In this document: piece after piece, positions 8,629 to 16,529 of the stretch | How positions within the stretch are numbered: the stretch's first letter is position 1 | Layout of the letters: each line of letters opens with the position of its first letter | Source: Desulfopila sp. IMCC35008 | GTDB lineage: Bacteria; Desulfobacterota; Desulfobulbia; Desulfobulbales; Desulfocapsaceae | Direction of reading: 5' to 3' | NCBI RefSeq assembly: GCF_010646885.2 | Contig: NZ_CP050700.1 | Location: 5,896,001-5,960,000, forward strand | DNA length: 64,000 nucleotides | The notes under the pieces: model-generated | Databases searched by the model: none | What the model saw: the letters and a program-made list of their open reading frames with translations, nothing else | Told to the model about the DNA's origin: nothing | Position numbers and translations under genes: made by a program

Positions 8629-10167
8629 TTATGAGGCTACACAGCTCCGTACAGACTTGTCTGCGTCTGTCCTGGCCCCGTCCTCGCTGACACCTTCGGG
8701 TGGTGTAACTCGTATTGTTGCAACCTTATTTTGGGTGAAGAAGTCGATGCCGTCCTTGCCCTGGACTTTATCGGTTCCGAGGTGGGAATCTTTGATACCA
8801 CCGAAAGGCAGGTAGGGATGAGGTGCACAGATACCGACGTTGACACCGACCATGCCGACATTGGCCTCAGAGATAAATTTCTCGGTGTAATACTGGTTCT
8901 GGGTGAAGATGCAGGCACCATTGCCGAACTCCTGCTCACGGATCAACTGAAGGGCGTCGTCGAGATCTCGGATCTTCATGATAGAAACGACCGGTCCGAA
9001 AATTTCTTCCTTGGCAATTCTTCGGCATGGGGTTACATCGGCAAATACCGTCGGTCCGACAAAGTAGCCGTTCTTATTGGCCTCGGGAAGATCAGGGTTT
9101 CGACCGTCAAGCAGTAGTTTAGAACCCTGCTCAATACCGATCTCAATGTAATTTTCTATATTCGCTTTGGCCTTAGCAGAAATGACGGGTCCCATATAAA
9201 TATCTGGATTCATGGCGTCGCCGATAGTGATCTCTTCAGAGGCCTTCAATACCCGCTCGATCAGTTCGTCGTAGACTTCGGGAACTGCGGCGACTATGGA
9301 GCCGGCGAGGCAACGCTGACCGGCAGAACCGTAACAGGAATGCTTGAAGTTTTCGATAAATACATCCCAGTTGAGATCTTCCATGGCCACCAGAAAGTTT
9401 TTGGCACCACCCAGGAGCATGGAGCGCTTTCCGCCTTGTCCACAGGCTTGAGCCATTTTTTTGGCGGTAGGTGTTGAACCGACGAGGCATACACCGCTCA
9501 TCTTCGGGTTTTCATACCAGGTTCCCGGGATGGCGCGGTTGCCGTGTACGATATTAATAACTCCCGGGGGCAGTCCGATCGCATTAAAGATGTCACCCAT
9601 CTTCTGCATAAACAGGGGGGACTGGGTTGAAGGTTTGTAGATAAAGGTGTTGCCGACACCAATGGCATAAGGTACGAACCAGCCGAAAACGAGAGCCGGA
9701 AAGTTAAAGGGGGCAACGCCTCCAAAAACACCAAGCGACTGCTTGACCACGCGACCACTGATATTGTTGGCAATACCTTCGAGGGTTTCGCCCTGGATCA
9801 GGCTGGGAATGGAGCAGGCAGCCTCAAAAATTTCTATAACCCTGCGTATTTCACCGCGGGCTTCACTGATATGCTTGGCCTGGTCTACGGCGATGGAAAC
9901 GGCCAGTTCCTCTTCGTGGTCGACCATGGCCTGGCGCATGGCAAAAAGATAGCCCATCCGTTTGCTGAGAGAAAATTTTCTCCACCCATCATAAGCGGCA
10001 TAGGAGGAATCGACAGCTGACAGGGAGGTTTCTTCTGATGAGAGAGGCACCTCGCCGATCTCTTCACCGGTAGAAGGATTATAAAGAGGAACATAATCTA
10101 CGCCTTTCTCCTCTACCCACTCGCCATTAATGAAGTTTTTGATTCTGGTAAAGTTCATATTGCCCAT
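8629..10167 (-). CDS. CoA-acylating semialdehyde dehydrogenase, MmsA-like (copy 1)
   Basis: 512 residues, aldehyde dehydrogenase superfamily, closest in layout to methylmalonate/malonate-semialdehyde dehydrogenase (MmsA/IolA). Visible: NAD-fold motif GGVAPFNFPALVFGWFVPYA, then VGSTPTAKKM, catalytic Cys near 286 in GSAGQRCLAGS, and the FGPV motif IAKEEIFGPVVSI. MmsA enzymes oxidise a semialdehyde and trap the acyl group as a CoA thioester. The C-terminal ~25 residues are Asp/Arg/Ser-rich and look like an added tail. An AAAGGAG box precedes the ATG. The substrate is unknown; the sulfonate island suggests a sulfonated or amino-acid-derived aldehyde. It is followed by DUF6506 and gntR1 in one unit. 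Confidence 0.87.
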   Translation of the reverse strand: MGNMNFTRIKNFINGEWVEEKGVDYVPLYNPSTGEEIGEVPLSSEETSLSAVDSSYAAYDGWRKFSLSKRMGYLFAMRQAMVDHEEELAVSIAVDQAKHISEARGEIRRVIEIFEAACSIPSLIQGETLEGIANNISGRVVKQSLGVFGGVAPFNFPALVFGWFVPYAIGVGNTFIYKPSTQSPLFMQKMGDIFNAIGLPPGVINIVHGNRAIPGTWYENPKMSGVCLVGSTPTAKKMAQACGQGGKRSMLLGGAKNFLVAMEDLNWDVFIENFKHSCYGSAGQRCLAGSIVAAVPEVYDELIERVLKASEEITIGDAMNPDIYMGPVISAKAKANIENYIEIGIEQGSKLLLDGRNPDLPEANKNGYFVGPTVFADVTPCRRIAKEEIFGPVVSIMKIRDLDDALQLIREQEFGNGACIFTQNQYYTEKFISEANVGMVGVNVGICAPHPYLPFGGIKDSHLGTDKVQGKDGIDFFTQNKVATIRVTPPEGVSEDGARTDADKSVRSCVAS

Positions 10168-10299
10168 GGTTTTCTACTCCTTTAGGTGATTTGATCGGCC
10201 CTGTAGTAAACAGGACCCTGGTGACTCTGGGTTGATTTAGACGGATGGTGTTCGTCTGAATGGAGTCTGTTTTTGAAGATGAGTTCTCATTTTTAACTT

Positions 10300-10339
10300 A
10301 CTAGAACACTAGGGTATTAGGGTACTAGGATATTAGTTG
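10300..10339 (+). repeat. Five degenerate 8-bp direct repeats
   Basis: Units: ACTAGAAC, ACTAGGGT, ATTAGGGT, ACTAGGAT, ATTAGTTG, with consensus AYTAGGGT and a strict 8-bp period. They overlap the putative -10 region of the mmsA1 promoter and generate the paired CTA/TAG palindromes. Confidence 0.75.
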
Positions 10340-10355
10340 GGGTGTTGTTTGTCAA
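10300..10355 (-). promoter_or_regulatory. Putative promoter and operators of the mmsA1 unit
   Basis: On the minus strand TTGACA (10350-10355) and TATCCT (10327-10332) are separated by 17 nt. Two near-palindromes of the form CTAGGRTATTAG lie at 10309-10320 and 10325-10336, exactly 16 bp apart; the second covers the -10 box. This fits repression by a dimeric GntR protein, most simply GntR1 at the end of the operon. Confidence 0.6.
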
Positions 10356-10559
10356 CTCCTTTTAGTTGCGGGATAGTCTGCTATCGAATTTAATTCTCCC
10401 TGGAAATGTTTGTGTAGTACCAACCTCCGTGATTATGTTGAATCTTCACCTGGGATTAAGGATAGCGGGTGGAACCCTGGTCATATGTCGGGCAGTGCGG
10501 TTCTGACTTATTCCTGGTGAACTAAATCTACAATACACATTCAACAGCTATCCAGTTGC

Positions 10560-10597
10560 AAAAGCGCGTCCAATCCCATGAGGAAATCAGACGCGCT
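10560..10597 (-). terminator. Terminator candidate after dctP
   Basis: On the minus strand AGCGCGTC and GACGCGCT arms (10590-10597 and 10563-10570) enclose a 19-nt loop and are followed by a short T run (10560-10563). It sits about 50 nt after the dctP stop and separates the dct operon from the mmsA1 promoter. The long loop makes it a moderate candidate. Confidence 0.5.
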
Positions 10598-10645
10598 AGG
10601 GTACTACACAATTACACAGTAATCGATTCGAGAAGAGCTATCGAT

Positions 10646-11698
10646 CTACAGCTCACCGATATCCTGAAGGAACTCTTTCCAGAGAGCAACGCCCTTGGCA
10701 TTACCTTCAGATTTCTCGGCAACTTTCGGCCAGACTTCTTCAATGGCCTTAGCGCGCATTCTGGCAACTTCCTCTTCGGACATGGTAATAACTTCACCAC
10801 CCGCATTCTTGAGGATGTCGAGAGCTTCCTTGACGCCTACTGCATGGAGCCTGGAGGTCTCGAAATAGGTATCCATGAAAACGCTGTTAATCTTGTCTCT
10901 CTGCCACTGATTCAGCCCTTTCCACTGGTCCAGGTTAATAAAGATCTCCTGATGCTGAGCCGGGCACCAGCCTGGCATGATCGCATACTTGATGACCTCA
11001 TGGAAGGCCATGTCATCAATACCACCGGTATCCCAGTATGTTCCATCAATGGTTCCAAGCTTGATCGCGGTGTAGATATCTCCACCACCCATGGCAACTG
11101 GTGCGCCACCCATAGCTGCATGGAACAGTGCATGGGGACCACCAGCTCTCATCTTCTTACCTGCAAGATCTTCCATCTTGTGAACCGGGAACTTGGTGAA
11201 CATGGCATTGGGTCCCTGACTGGTCCAGCCTACCCACTGCAGGTTACGTTCATTGGCGGCTTTCTGAACAATGTCACCGATTCTATACTTGGGATCGCCA
11301 AACATGGCTGCCCAGGCGTCACGGTAATTGTTGGCACCCATGGCCATACCGAAGGCCAGCATACCTTCAGGCATATCGCCGCCGTATACTGTTGCCCAAC
11401 CGGCGTAACCGTCAATCATACCTGCTGCTGTGGCACCAAAAGCCTCAGAGCCTGAAGTGATGGCGCCAGCAGGCTCAAGCTTAATTTTTACAGTACCTTC
11501 TGTAGCCTTTTCAACGGCCTTGATCCAGGGCACAACGCCATTGGCCCAACCGGCATCAGAAGAATCGAAGCATGGCTGGAAAACCCACTTGGTTACCTTG
11601 TCAGGCTTACCATATTTTTCGGCGGCAATTGCAGAACCTGTTACGAGCATGGAGCAACCAAGAGCTATGGCAGCCAGTCCCTTTGTAAACTTCTTCAT
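10646..11698 (-). CDS. dctP: TRAP transporter periplasmic substrate-binding protein (DctP family)
   Basis: 350 residues with an obvious Sec signal peptide (MKKFTKGLAAIALGCSMLVTGSAIAA, cleavage near residue 26). The mature part has the DctP-type fold: a basic contact region (VHKMEDLAGKKMRAGG), an aromatic, Gly-rich binding pocket (GGGDIYTAIKLGTIDGTYWDTGG) and a C-terminal helix. Proteins of this family capture carboxylates or sulfonates in the periplasm and deliver them to the DctQM membrane pair. Beside xsc/tpa/ald the expected ligand is taurine or a related C2-C3 sulfonate; this is inference from context. It is the last gene of dctM-dctQ-dctP, 127 nt after dctQ, and the gap may allow separate, higher expression. 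Confidence 0.93.
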   Translation of the reverse strand: MKKFTKGLAAIALGCSMLVTGSAIAAEKYGKPDKVTKWVFQPCFDSSDAGWANGVVPWIKAVEKATEGTVKIKLEPAGAITSGSEAFGATAAGMIDGYAGWATVYGGDMPEGMLAFGMAMGANNYRDAWAAMFGDPKYRIGDIVQKAANERNLQWVGWTSQGPNAMFTKFPVHKMEDLAGKKMRAGGPHALFHAAMGGAPVAMGGGDIYTAIKLGTIDGTYWDTGGIDDMAFHEVIKYAIMPGWCPAQHQEIFINLDQWKGLNQWQRDKINSVFMDTYFETSRLHAVGVKEALDILKNAGGEVITMSEEEVARMRAKAIEEVWPKVAEKSEGNAKGVALWKEFLQDIGEL

Positions 11699-11825
11699 TA
11701 CAGTCTCCTCCTATACATCTTGAGTTAGTGTTGGGTAAGACAGGAATTACCACTAGGTATTCCAATCTTCTTCACTATATTGAGGCCCGGTTCATCCGGG
11801 CCGATTACAACCTGTATCGGCGATG

Positions 11826-12350
11826 TTATTCCGAGACAATTCCTTTGGCTTTTCCTGTGATTACCGTAACAATGTCGTTAACCAGTTTTTTAAACACCAC
11901 CAGCAGCATGACGATACCGGAGATCGGAATAAATATTTTCAACGGGTAAATCGGGATGGGTATGCTGGTCGGGGTAACCTGATTCATCTTTACTGACATC
12001 ATAGCAGCATGGTATCCTTTCCAGACGAGAACGAACAGGAACATTAAGGTAAACACGACAGTAATGATGTCGCAGATAGCTTTCTTTCTGTCGGAAAAGT
12101 TCGCATAAAACAGATCAAGTTTTACGAAGGCATTGTCATTAAGGGCGTAAACGCCTCCAACACAGGCCATCATAACCATCGCCACCTGTACAGTTGTTGA
12201 AATCCACAGTGAAGGTGAATCAAGAACATAGCGCAGAAAGACGTCTGTCACCCCAAGAAACATACAGTATAGAAGGAGTATCCAGCCTATCCGTCCAAAC
12301 AGTTCGGCGATCATGTCGATCACTTTTTCTATCATGGCCCAATTTCTCAT
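11826..12350 (-). CDS. dctQ: TRAP transporter small membrane subunit (DctQ family)
   Basis: 174 residues with four hydrophobic segments (about 15-40, 48-70, 88-115 and 140-162), the standard DctQ topology. The motif RYVLDSPSLW near residue 35 and the NDNAFVKLDLF segment are typical. AGAGGAT precedes the ATG. It partners DctM, which lies 55 nt upstream in the operon, and docks the substrate-loaded DctP. Confidence 0.9.
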   Translation of the reverse strand: MRNWAMIEKVIDMIAELFGRIGWILLLYCMFLGVTDVFLRYVLDSPSLWISTTVQVAMVMMACVGGVYALNDNAFVKLDLFYANFSDRKKAICDIITVVFTLMFLFVLVWKGYHAAMMSVKMNQVTPTSIPIPIYPLKIFIPISGIVMLLVVFKKLVNDIVTVITGKAKGIVSE

Positions 12351-12405
12351 TATATCCTCTCAAACAGTTCGTTGTTTTGGTGATTTTCTATGCGTAACCG
12401 ATACA

Positions 12406-13713
12406 TCAATTCAGTTTGGATGGCAGCCAGGTTGCAATCTCCGGGAAAAAGAAGATGAGCGCTAAACCGAGCAGCTGGAGCAGAATAAATGGCCCCACCG
12501 ATTTGTAAACGTCTCCCATACTGACATTGGATGGCAGAACGCTTTTGAGCCAGAAAAGGACGAAACCGAAAGGCGGTGTCAGATATGCAATCTGAATATT
12601 GACGATGAAAAGTACGCCGAACCAGAGCTTGTCGATACCCAACTCGTTGATGATCGGAATATAGAGTGGGGTGCAGAGCATGATAATGGCCCAGTCATCC
12701 ATGACGGTACCGAGCAGAAGGATAATGAACATCATCATCAACAGAATTCCGTGTTCGCCGCCAGGCATACCAAGAACCAGGGAGGTTACAAGCTCCTGGC
12801 AACCGAGGGAGTTGAAGATGTTAAGATAGATATTGGCGCCGATCAGTATCCAGAGACCCATACCGGTGAGTTTAACCGTGGTTTCAAGGGAATTCCTCAT
12901 AACTTTCCAGGTCAGTTTGCGGTATATGATGTTGATAACCAGCGCGCCGGTTGCACCAAAAGCAGCTGCCTCGGAGGGGGTGGCGATACCGCCCCAGATT
13001 GCACCAAGTACTAGAACTATCAGGATAAGGAAAGGCCAGATGCCGATGAGTGCAAAGACCTTTTCCCTGACGGAGAAGCTCTCCTCTGCAGGCAGTGCCG
13101 GTCCGATATGCGGTTGAAATTTACAGCGGATACCGATGTAGATGATGTAAAAAGAGGCAAGCATCAGGCCGGGGATAAGCCCGCCGAGAAAGAGCCCGCC
13201 TATGGATACCTTGGCTAGCAGGCCGTAAAAGATAAAAGGAACACTCGGGGGGATCAATGCTCCCAGTGCACCACCGGCACCAATGGAGCCAATGGCAATC
13301 GCTTTATCATACTTGTATTTAAGCATTGAAGGGTAGGCGATTTGCCCCATGGTGATTGTGGCGGGAGGAGTAATGCCGGTGATTGCCGCAAAAATGGTAC
13401 AAACCACGACTGTTCCCATGGCCAGGCCACCGGCGATATGACCTATGAGTTTGTAGACGGCGTCATATGCTGCTTCCGCAATGCCGGAAAAGCGGATGAG
13501 GCTTCCCATAAAAAGAAAGAGCGGCACCGTGACGAGTACACCGTTCCAGGGTGTATAGTAAAAAGCACTAGGGATCGCGAGGAGTGATCGCGGTTCGAAG
13601 ATGGCGGCGAAAAGAACAGCGGTGCCGCCCAACCCCAGGGCTACAGGTAACCCTAGAAAAAGCCCGAAAAACAGGCAACTGAAATACAAGAAGGTTAATA
13701 ACTCAATACTCAC
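12406..13713 (-). CDS. dctM: TRAP transporter large permease subunit (DctM family)
   Basis: 435 residues, very hydrophobic, with the usual ~12 membrane segments of DctM. Characteristic stretches: the N-terminal FFGLFLGLPVALGLGG, ITGITPPATITMGQIAYPSM, GALIPPSVPFIFYGLLA and the C-terminal LTPPFGFVLFWLK. It forms the Na+-coupled transport channel. The start is GTG with AAAGAGGAG just upstream. It is the first gene of a dctM-dctQ-dctP operon; the more common order in characterised systems is P-Q-M. Its promoter appears to lie ~360 nt upstream, leaving a long 5' leader. Confidence 0.93.
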   Translation of the reverse strand: MSIELLTFLYFSCLFFGLFLGLPVALGLGGTAVLFAAIFEPRSLLAIPSAFYYTPWNGVLVTVPLFLFMGSLIRFSGIAEAAYDAVYKLIGHIAGGLAMGTVVVCTIFAAITGITPPATITMGQIAYPSMLKYKYDKAIAIGSIGAGGALGALIPPSVPFIFYGLLAKVSIGGLFLGGLIPGLMLASFYIIYIGIRCKFQPHIGPALPAEESFSVREKVFALIGIWPFLILIVLVLGAIWGGIATPSEAAAFGATGALVINIIYRKLTWKVMRNSLETTVKLTGMGLWILIGANIYLNIFNSLGCQELVTSLVLGMPGGEHGILLMMMFIILLLGTVMDDWAIIMLCTPLYIPIINELGIDKLWFGVLFIVNIQIAYLTPPFGFVLFWLKSVLPSNVSMGDVYKSVGPFILLQLLGLALIFFFPEIATWLPSKLN

Positions 13714-14076
13714 GGTCTCTCCTCTTTAGATTTCATCAATTATCTTGCTTCAATAACATCTTGGACTCCGACAGCGGAGTTCCTCAATAACCTGATATCA
13801 AAATAGCAAAGGGGTAATGATCGGGATGTTTCGTAAGTCGTCCGTCATGGTATCTCCTGTGCTTAAAATATACATGGGAAACAGATCCTAAAAGAATAAC
13901 TGCAGCGGATGTGCTCTATGCCGTAACGAAAAGCAATATAGACAAAAGTTGAGAATAGAAGACACTTGGAATGTGGGTGGGGGAAAAGAAGAGTTGAGCT
14001 TGAGAATAATCATTGCTGAATTCGCTCCAAGTGTCTTACGATGCATTAAGATTTCATTAAACCCTACGATCTGATA

Positions 14077-14108
14077 CCTGATATATCAGACATCAAAATG
14101 TGTGTCAA
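14077..14108 (-). promoter_or_regulatory. Putative dctM promoter with palindromic operator
   Basis: On the minus strand TTGACA (14103-14108) and TATATC (14080-14085) are 17 nt apart. The perfect palindrome CTGATATATCAG (14078-14089) covers the -10 box, and a second half-site CTGATA lies at 14071-14076. The xsc promoter has a near-identical arrangement, which suggests a shared regulator, probably GntR2 or GntR3. Confidence 0.65.
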
Positions 14109-14469
14109 GAACAATCTTGAGCACAGGATTTAAACAGTATAAAAGCAAATATTCCGGATATTCAATGGTCTAGTACAAATAACGGTTTTATCGCGCCAGT
14201 AGTGTTATCAGGGATCTCTTTCAGGGCTCCTCGTGATACGGGTAATGAGGAGAACCTTTCGGGAAGCGCTCATCCGAAACCGAGAAGTATACGCCGGTGA
14301 CGACCACCTTCCTCCCGGACCCGAATAACCGTCCGCATAGTTTATACAGCAATGACCGTACCACTTGAAATGGAATGGTGCAAAAGATCAATATTCCGTG
14401 GAAAATATAAAACCGTCTGTACGGGGAAGGGACCGGACTCCATAATGATAGATCAAAATGGTTGGAATG

Positions 14470-14506
14470 CGCACATATTTGTGAAACTAAATTACAAATA
14501 TGTGCG
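14470..14506. repeat. Perfect 13-bp inverted repeat in gene-free DNA
   Basis: CGCACATATTTGT (14470-14482) and its exact complement ACAAATATGTGCG (14494-14506) flank an 11-nt AT-rich loop. No T run follows on either strand. It may be a protein-binding site, an RNA hairpin or a mobile-element scar. Confidence 0.7.
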
Positions 14507-14618
14507 AAGCCATGCTCTCGGGATACGCGCTACGTTCTTGTATGCACTGTTTAGAAGTTGAGAATTGAGGAGGGAGCAGGTGCGGAGAGGATATGCGTTC
14601 GTAAAAGAGGGGTGCAGA

Positions 14619-14653
14619 CACGATAGGCCGGGGGGCGTCCCCGGCCTATCGTG
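14619..14653 (-). terminator. Strong hairpin downstream of gntR2
   Basis: CACGATAGGCCGGGG (14619-14633) pairs perfectly with CCCCGGCCTATCGTG (14639-14653) over 15 bp with a 5-nt loop. It lies about 30 nt after the gntR2 stop. The stem is very GC-rich but there is no clear T run, so it may be a terminator with help from other factors, or an mRNA 3' stabiliser. Confidence 0.65.
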
Positions 14654-14681
14654 AGGGTGCAACATGAAAGGTTGTAAGCTG

Positions 14682-15344
14682 TTAGCTCACCTTATAAAAA
14701 GGGTAGATAAACTCTTTTTGAAAATCAAACGACCAGTGGACGTCTTGCAGGATATGTGCTGCTGCTTTGCCATCTTTCTTTTTCAAACACTCAATAAACT
14801 GGGCGTGTTCTTCACCGTTTCGTAATTCCCACTCGGGAATGAAGTTGTGACGGGGGAAATCGTAGAGGCGATGTTTGATCGGCAGGATGAGCTTCTTGAG
14901 CATATCGTTGTCGGATATCTCCAGATAGGTGTTATGAAACTCCAGGTTACTCTCAAAAAGGTTGGTGAAATCACCTGAGAGGATCTCGTTATTCATTCTT
15001 TGGTTTATTTCTTCAAGCCGCTCGATATGAGATGAGGTGATCTTGTCAATTGATTCACGAATGATAAATGCTTCAATAAGGCCAATGGCATCATATGCCT
15101 TTCTCACATCATCAATAGAGAGTTTATTGACGAGAACGCCGCGGCGGGGAAGAATGGTTACAAATCCTTCGCATTCCAGGTGAATCAGAGCATCACGCAA
15201 GGGCGTTTTACTGATACCGAGCTCCTCGGCGATTTTGCCGATGTTGATCGTTGAGCCGGGAGTAAGGTTCCCATTGTTCATCTCCCGCCGCAGATGCAGA
15301 TATACATGTTCGCTCAGTGAAGAATATTCCAGTGTTCCAACCAT
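14682..15344 (-). CDS. GntR/FadR-family regulator (GntR2, FCD domain)
   Basis: 220 residues. Winged helix at ~5-75 (IAEELGISKTPLRDALIHLECEGF, wing LPRRGVLVN) and FCD effector domain (~85-210: LESNLEFHNTYLEISDNDML, then NGEEHAQFIECLKKKDGKAA). It is a close paralogue of the upstream GntR3 (same LSEHVYLHLR/LSEQVYRYLR start, same ISKTPLRDALI recognition helix, same DVHWSF ending). With nearly identical DNA-reading helices, the two may share operators but answer different ligands. It is separated from gntR3 by 228 nt containing its own inverted repeat. Likely controls taurine catabolism and uptake. Confidence 0.9.
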   Translation of the reverse strand: MVGTLEYSSLSEHVYLHLRREMNNGNLTPGSTINIGKIAEELGISKTPLRDALIHLECEGFVTILPRRGVLVNKLSIDDVRKAYDAIGLIEAFIIRESIDKITSSHIERLEEINQRMNNEILSGDFTNLFESNLEFHNTYLEISDNDMLKKLILPIKHRLYDFPRHNFIPEWELRNGEEHAQFIECLKKKDGKAAAHILQDVHWSFDFQKEFIYPFYKVS

Positions 15345-15372
15345 AATGATGTTTTATAACCTGACATTTATT

Positions 15373-15401
15373 AATGTTTGTATAGGGTTTATGCAAACAT
15401 T
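15373..15401 (-). promoter_or_regulatory. Inverted repeat upstream of gntR2 (operator candidate)
   Basis: AATGTTTGTATA (15373-15384) and TATGCAAACATT (15390-15401) match as inverted repeats at 11 of 12 positions with a 5-bp spacer. It lies ~30 nt before the gntR2 start and is well placed for autoregulation. It differs from the TCTGATA-type palindrome at xsc and dctM. Confidence 0.55.
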
Positions 15402-15572
15402 GCAGTTTACACTTCCTGGTGAAGGTGTCAAGGGTCTTGGGGGTGAAGTCGTCGTTAACAGGTCTTTTCTACGCAATTTAGGAACCACAAGGAATTCAAT
15501 GCAGCAAAACACGTTGGGACGGTATCGAAGAGTAATATGCACAACCATTATGAGGATAGGGCTGTGCTGGAA

Positions 15573-16298
15573 TTACTTTCTGGCTGTAATCTTCGTATCG
15601 TTTTCGCAGGAGCAGGAGCAGGAGCAGGAGCAGGAACGATTCTTTGCCTGAATTCTTTCGAAGAACGGTTTTTCTGCGGCAAACGACCAATGTACATCGC
15701 GCAGATAAGTTGCGGCACCGCTCCCATCTTTCTTCTTCAGGAAGTCTATGAGGAGAGTGTGCTCATGGCAGTTTTTTTCTCCCCAGCGCCTGATATAGTT
15801 ACGGCGTCGAAAATCGTCGAGACGCAGTTTCGTCTGCGAAATGAATTTCTTGAGGAGACTGTTGGTCGAGAGATCGGTATAGACACTGTGAAATTCAAGG
15901 TTGTCATCGTAGAGGTCCTGGAAGTCTTTACGCGTGAGGTTGTTGATCATTTTTGCGTTCAACTCCTCGAGTTGCTGGATATGGCCAGGCGTGATGTGTT
16001 CTATAAACTCTTCTATGATGAAAGACTCAACCAGGCCAACGGCCTCATAGGCTTCCCTGATGTCTTCTGTGCTCAGTTTATTGACCCTGACTCCCCGTCT
16101 GGGAATTATTGTCACAAAACCATCACTTTCAAGTTGGATAAGGGCGTCCCTGAGTGGTGTCTTGCTGATACCAAGCTGTGCGGCAATCGCCCCAAGATTA
16201 ATCGTTGCGCCGGGCAGCAGATTCCCTTCACTCATCTGCGTACGCAGGTACCTGTATACCTGCTCGCTAAGAGATGAAAATTGAAGTTCAGGCCTCAT
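15573..16298 (-). CDS. GntR/FadR-family regulator (GntR3) with Cys-Ser repeat tail
   Basis: 241 residues, start at 16298 preceded by AAGGATAGG. Winged helix at ~5-75 (IAAQLGISKTPLRDALIQLESDGF, wing IPRRGVRVN) and FCD domain (DDNLEFHSVYTDLSTNSLL, then CHEHTLLIDFLKKKDGSGA). It is a paralogue of GntR2. The normal family ending (DVHWSF) is at about residue 205; it is followed by a ~35-residue tail containing a (Cys-Ser) run encoded by a hexanucleotide tandem repeat, then charged residues. The tail has no counterpart in GntR1 or GntR2. It follows ald by 231 nt on the same strand and probably serves the xsc-tpa-ald unit. Confidence 0.9.
   Translation of the reverse strand: MRPELQFSSLSEQVYRYLRTQMSEGNLLPGATINLGAIAAQLGISKTPLRDALIQLESDGFVTIIPRRGVRVNKLSTEDIREAYEAVGLVESFIIEEFIEHITPGHIQQLEELNAKMINNLTRKDFQDLYDDNLEFHSVYTDLSTNSLLKKFISQTKLRLDDFRRRNYIRRWGEKNCHEHTLLIDFLKKKDGSGAATYLRDVHWSFAAEKPFFERIQAKNRSCSCSCSCSCENDTKITARK
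15606..15635 (+). repeat. Five perfect GCAGGA hexanucleotide repeats inside gntR3
   Basis: GCAGGA is repeated five times without interruption. On the minus strand it encodes the alternating Cys-Ser run in the GntR3 tail. Copy-number change would lengthen or shorten the tail by two residues per unit and keep the frame. Confidence 0.9.
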
Positions 16299-16335
16299 CC
16301 GACCTATCCTTAAAATGAGTTGTGCTGGTATGGGG

Positions 16336-16364
16336 TATCCCGGCTGCGTGGTGCGACCGGGATA
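16336..16364. repeat. Intergenic hairpin between ald and gntR3
   Basis: TATCCCGG (16336-16343) and CCGGGATA (16357-16364) flank a 13-nt loop. It is located between the ald stop and the gntR3 start, without a T run. It may damp read-through from ald into the regulator genes or act as a binding site. Confidence 0.4.
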
Positions 16365-16529
16365 ACCCGGATGACGTGGATCAGATAAATTCGGACGAAC
16401 CAGGTTGTATCCTTAGTTCAGGCGGTGCAGCCTTCGAGGCTTTTGGCTGGAGATAATAGCAGGCTATATCTACAGCTGCAACACTACCGAAGACTGTACC
16501 GCATGAGTTGACCCTTGGTTACATTTCGG

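Larger units (their letters stand above)
13714..14618. other. 905-bp gene-free region upstream of dctM
   Basis: No convincing gene. It contains the putative dctM promoter/operator (14077-14108), a ~360-nt leader for dctM with a small hairpin (ACTCCG at 13765, CGGAGT at 13775), an imperfectly understood stretch at 14200-14350 with a CTCCTC/GAGGAG inverted repeat, and a perfect 13-bp inverted repeat at 14470-14506. A 69-codon open frame at 14352-14561 runs straight through that repeat and has no family resemblance. Confidence 0.7.

Noticed and set aside
10300..10339. Possible CRISPR array from the 8-bp repeats
   Set aside because: Units are 8 bp with no spacers; explained better as an operator array.
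10556..11455. 299-codon open frame opposite dctP
   Set aside because: Antisense to a signal-peptide-bearing, well conserved gene; no family match or ribosome binding site.
12751..13117. Plus-strand open frames inside dctM
   Set aside because: Shadows of a membrane permease with clear DctM motifs.
14352..14561. 69-codon open frame upstream of dctM
   Set aside because: Runs through the perfect inverted repeat at 14470-14506, has no ribosome binding site and no family resemblance.
15606..15635. Phase-variable switch by the GCAGGA repeat
   Set aside because: The unit is 6 bp, so slippage does not shift the reading frame; only tail length could vary.
15537..16277. Open frame opposite gntR3 that encodes Gly-Ala repeats from the hexanucleotide tract
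   Set aside because: Antisense to a clear GntR gene; the repeat is read in another frame.
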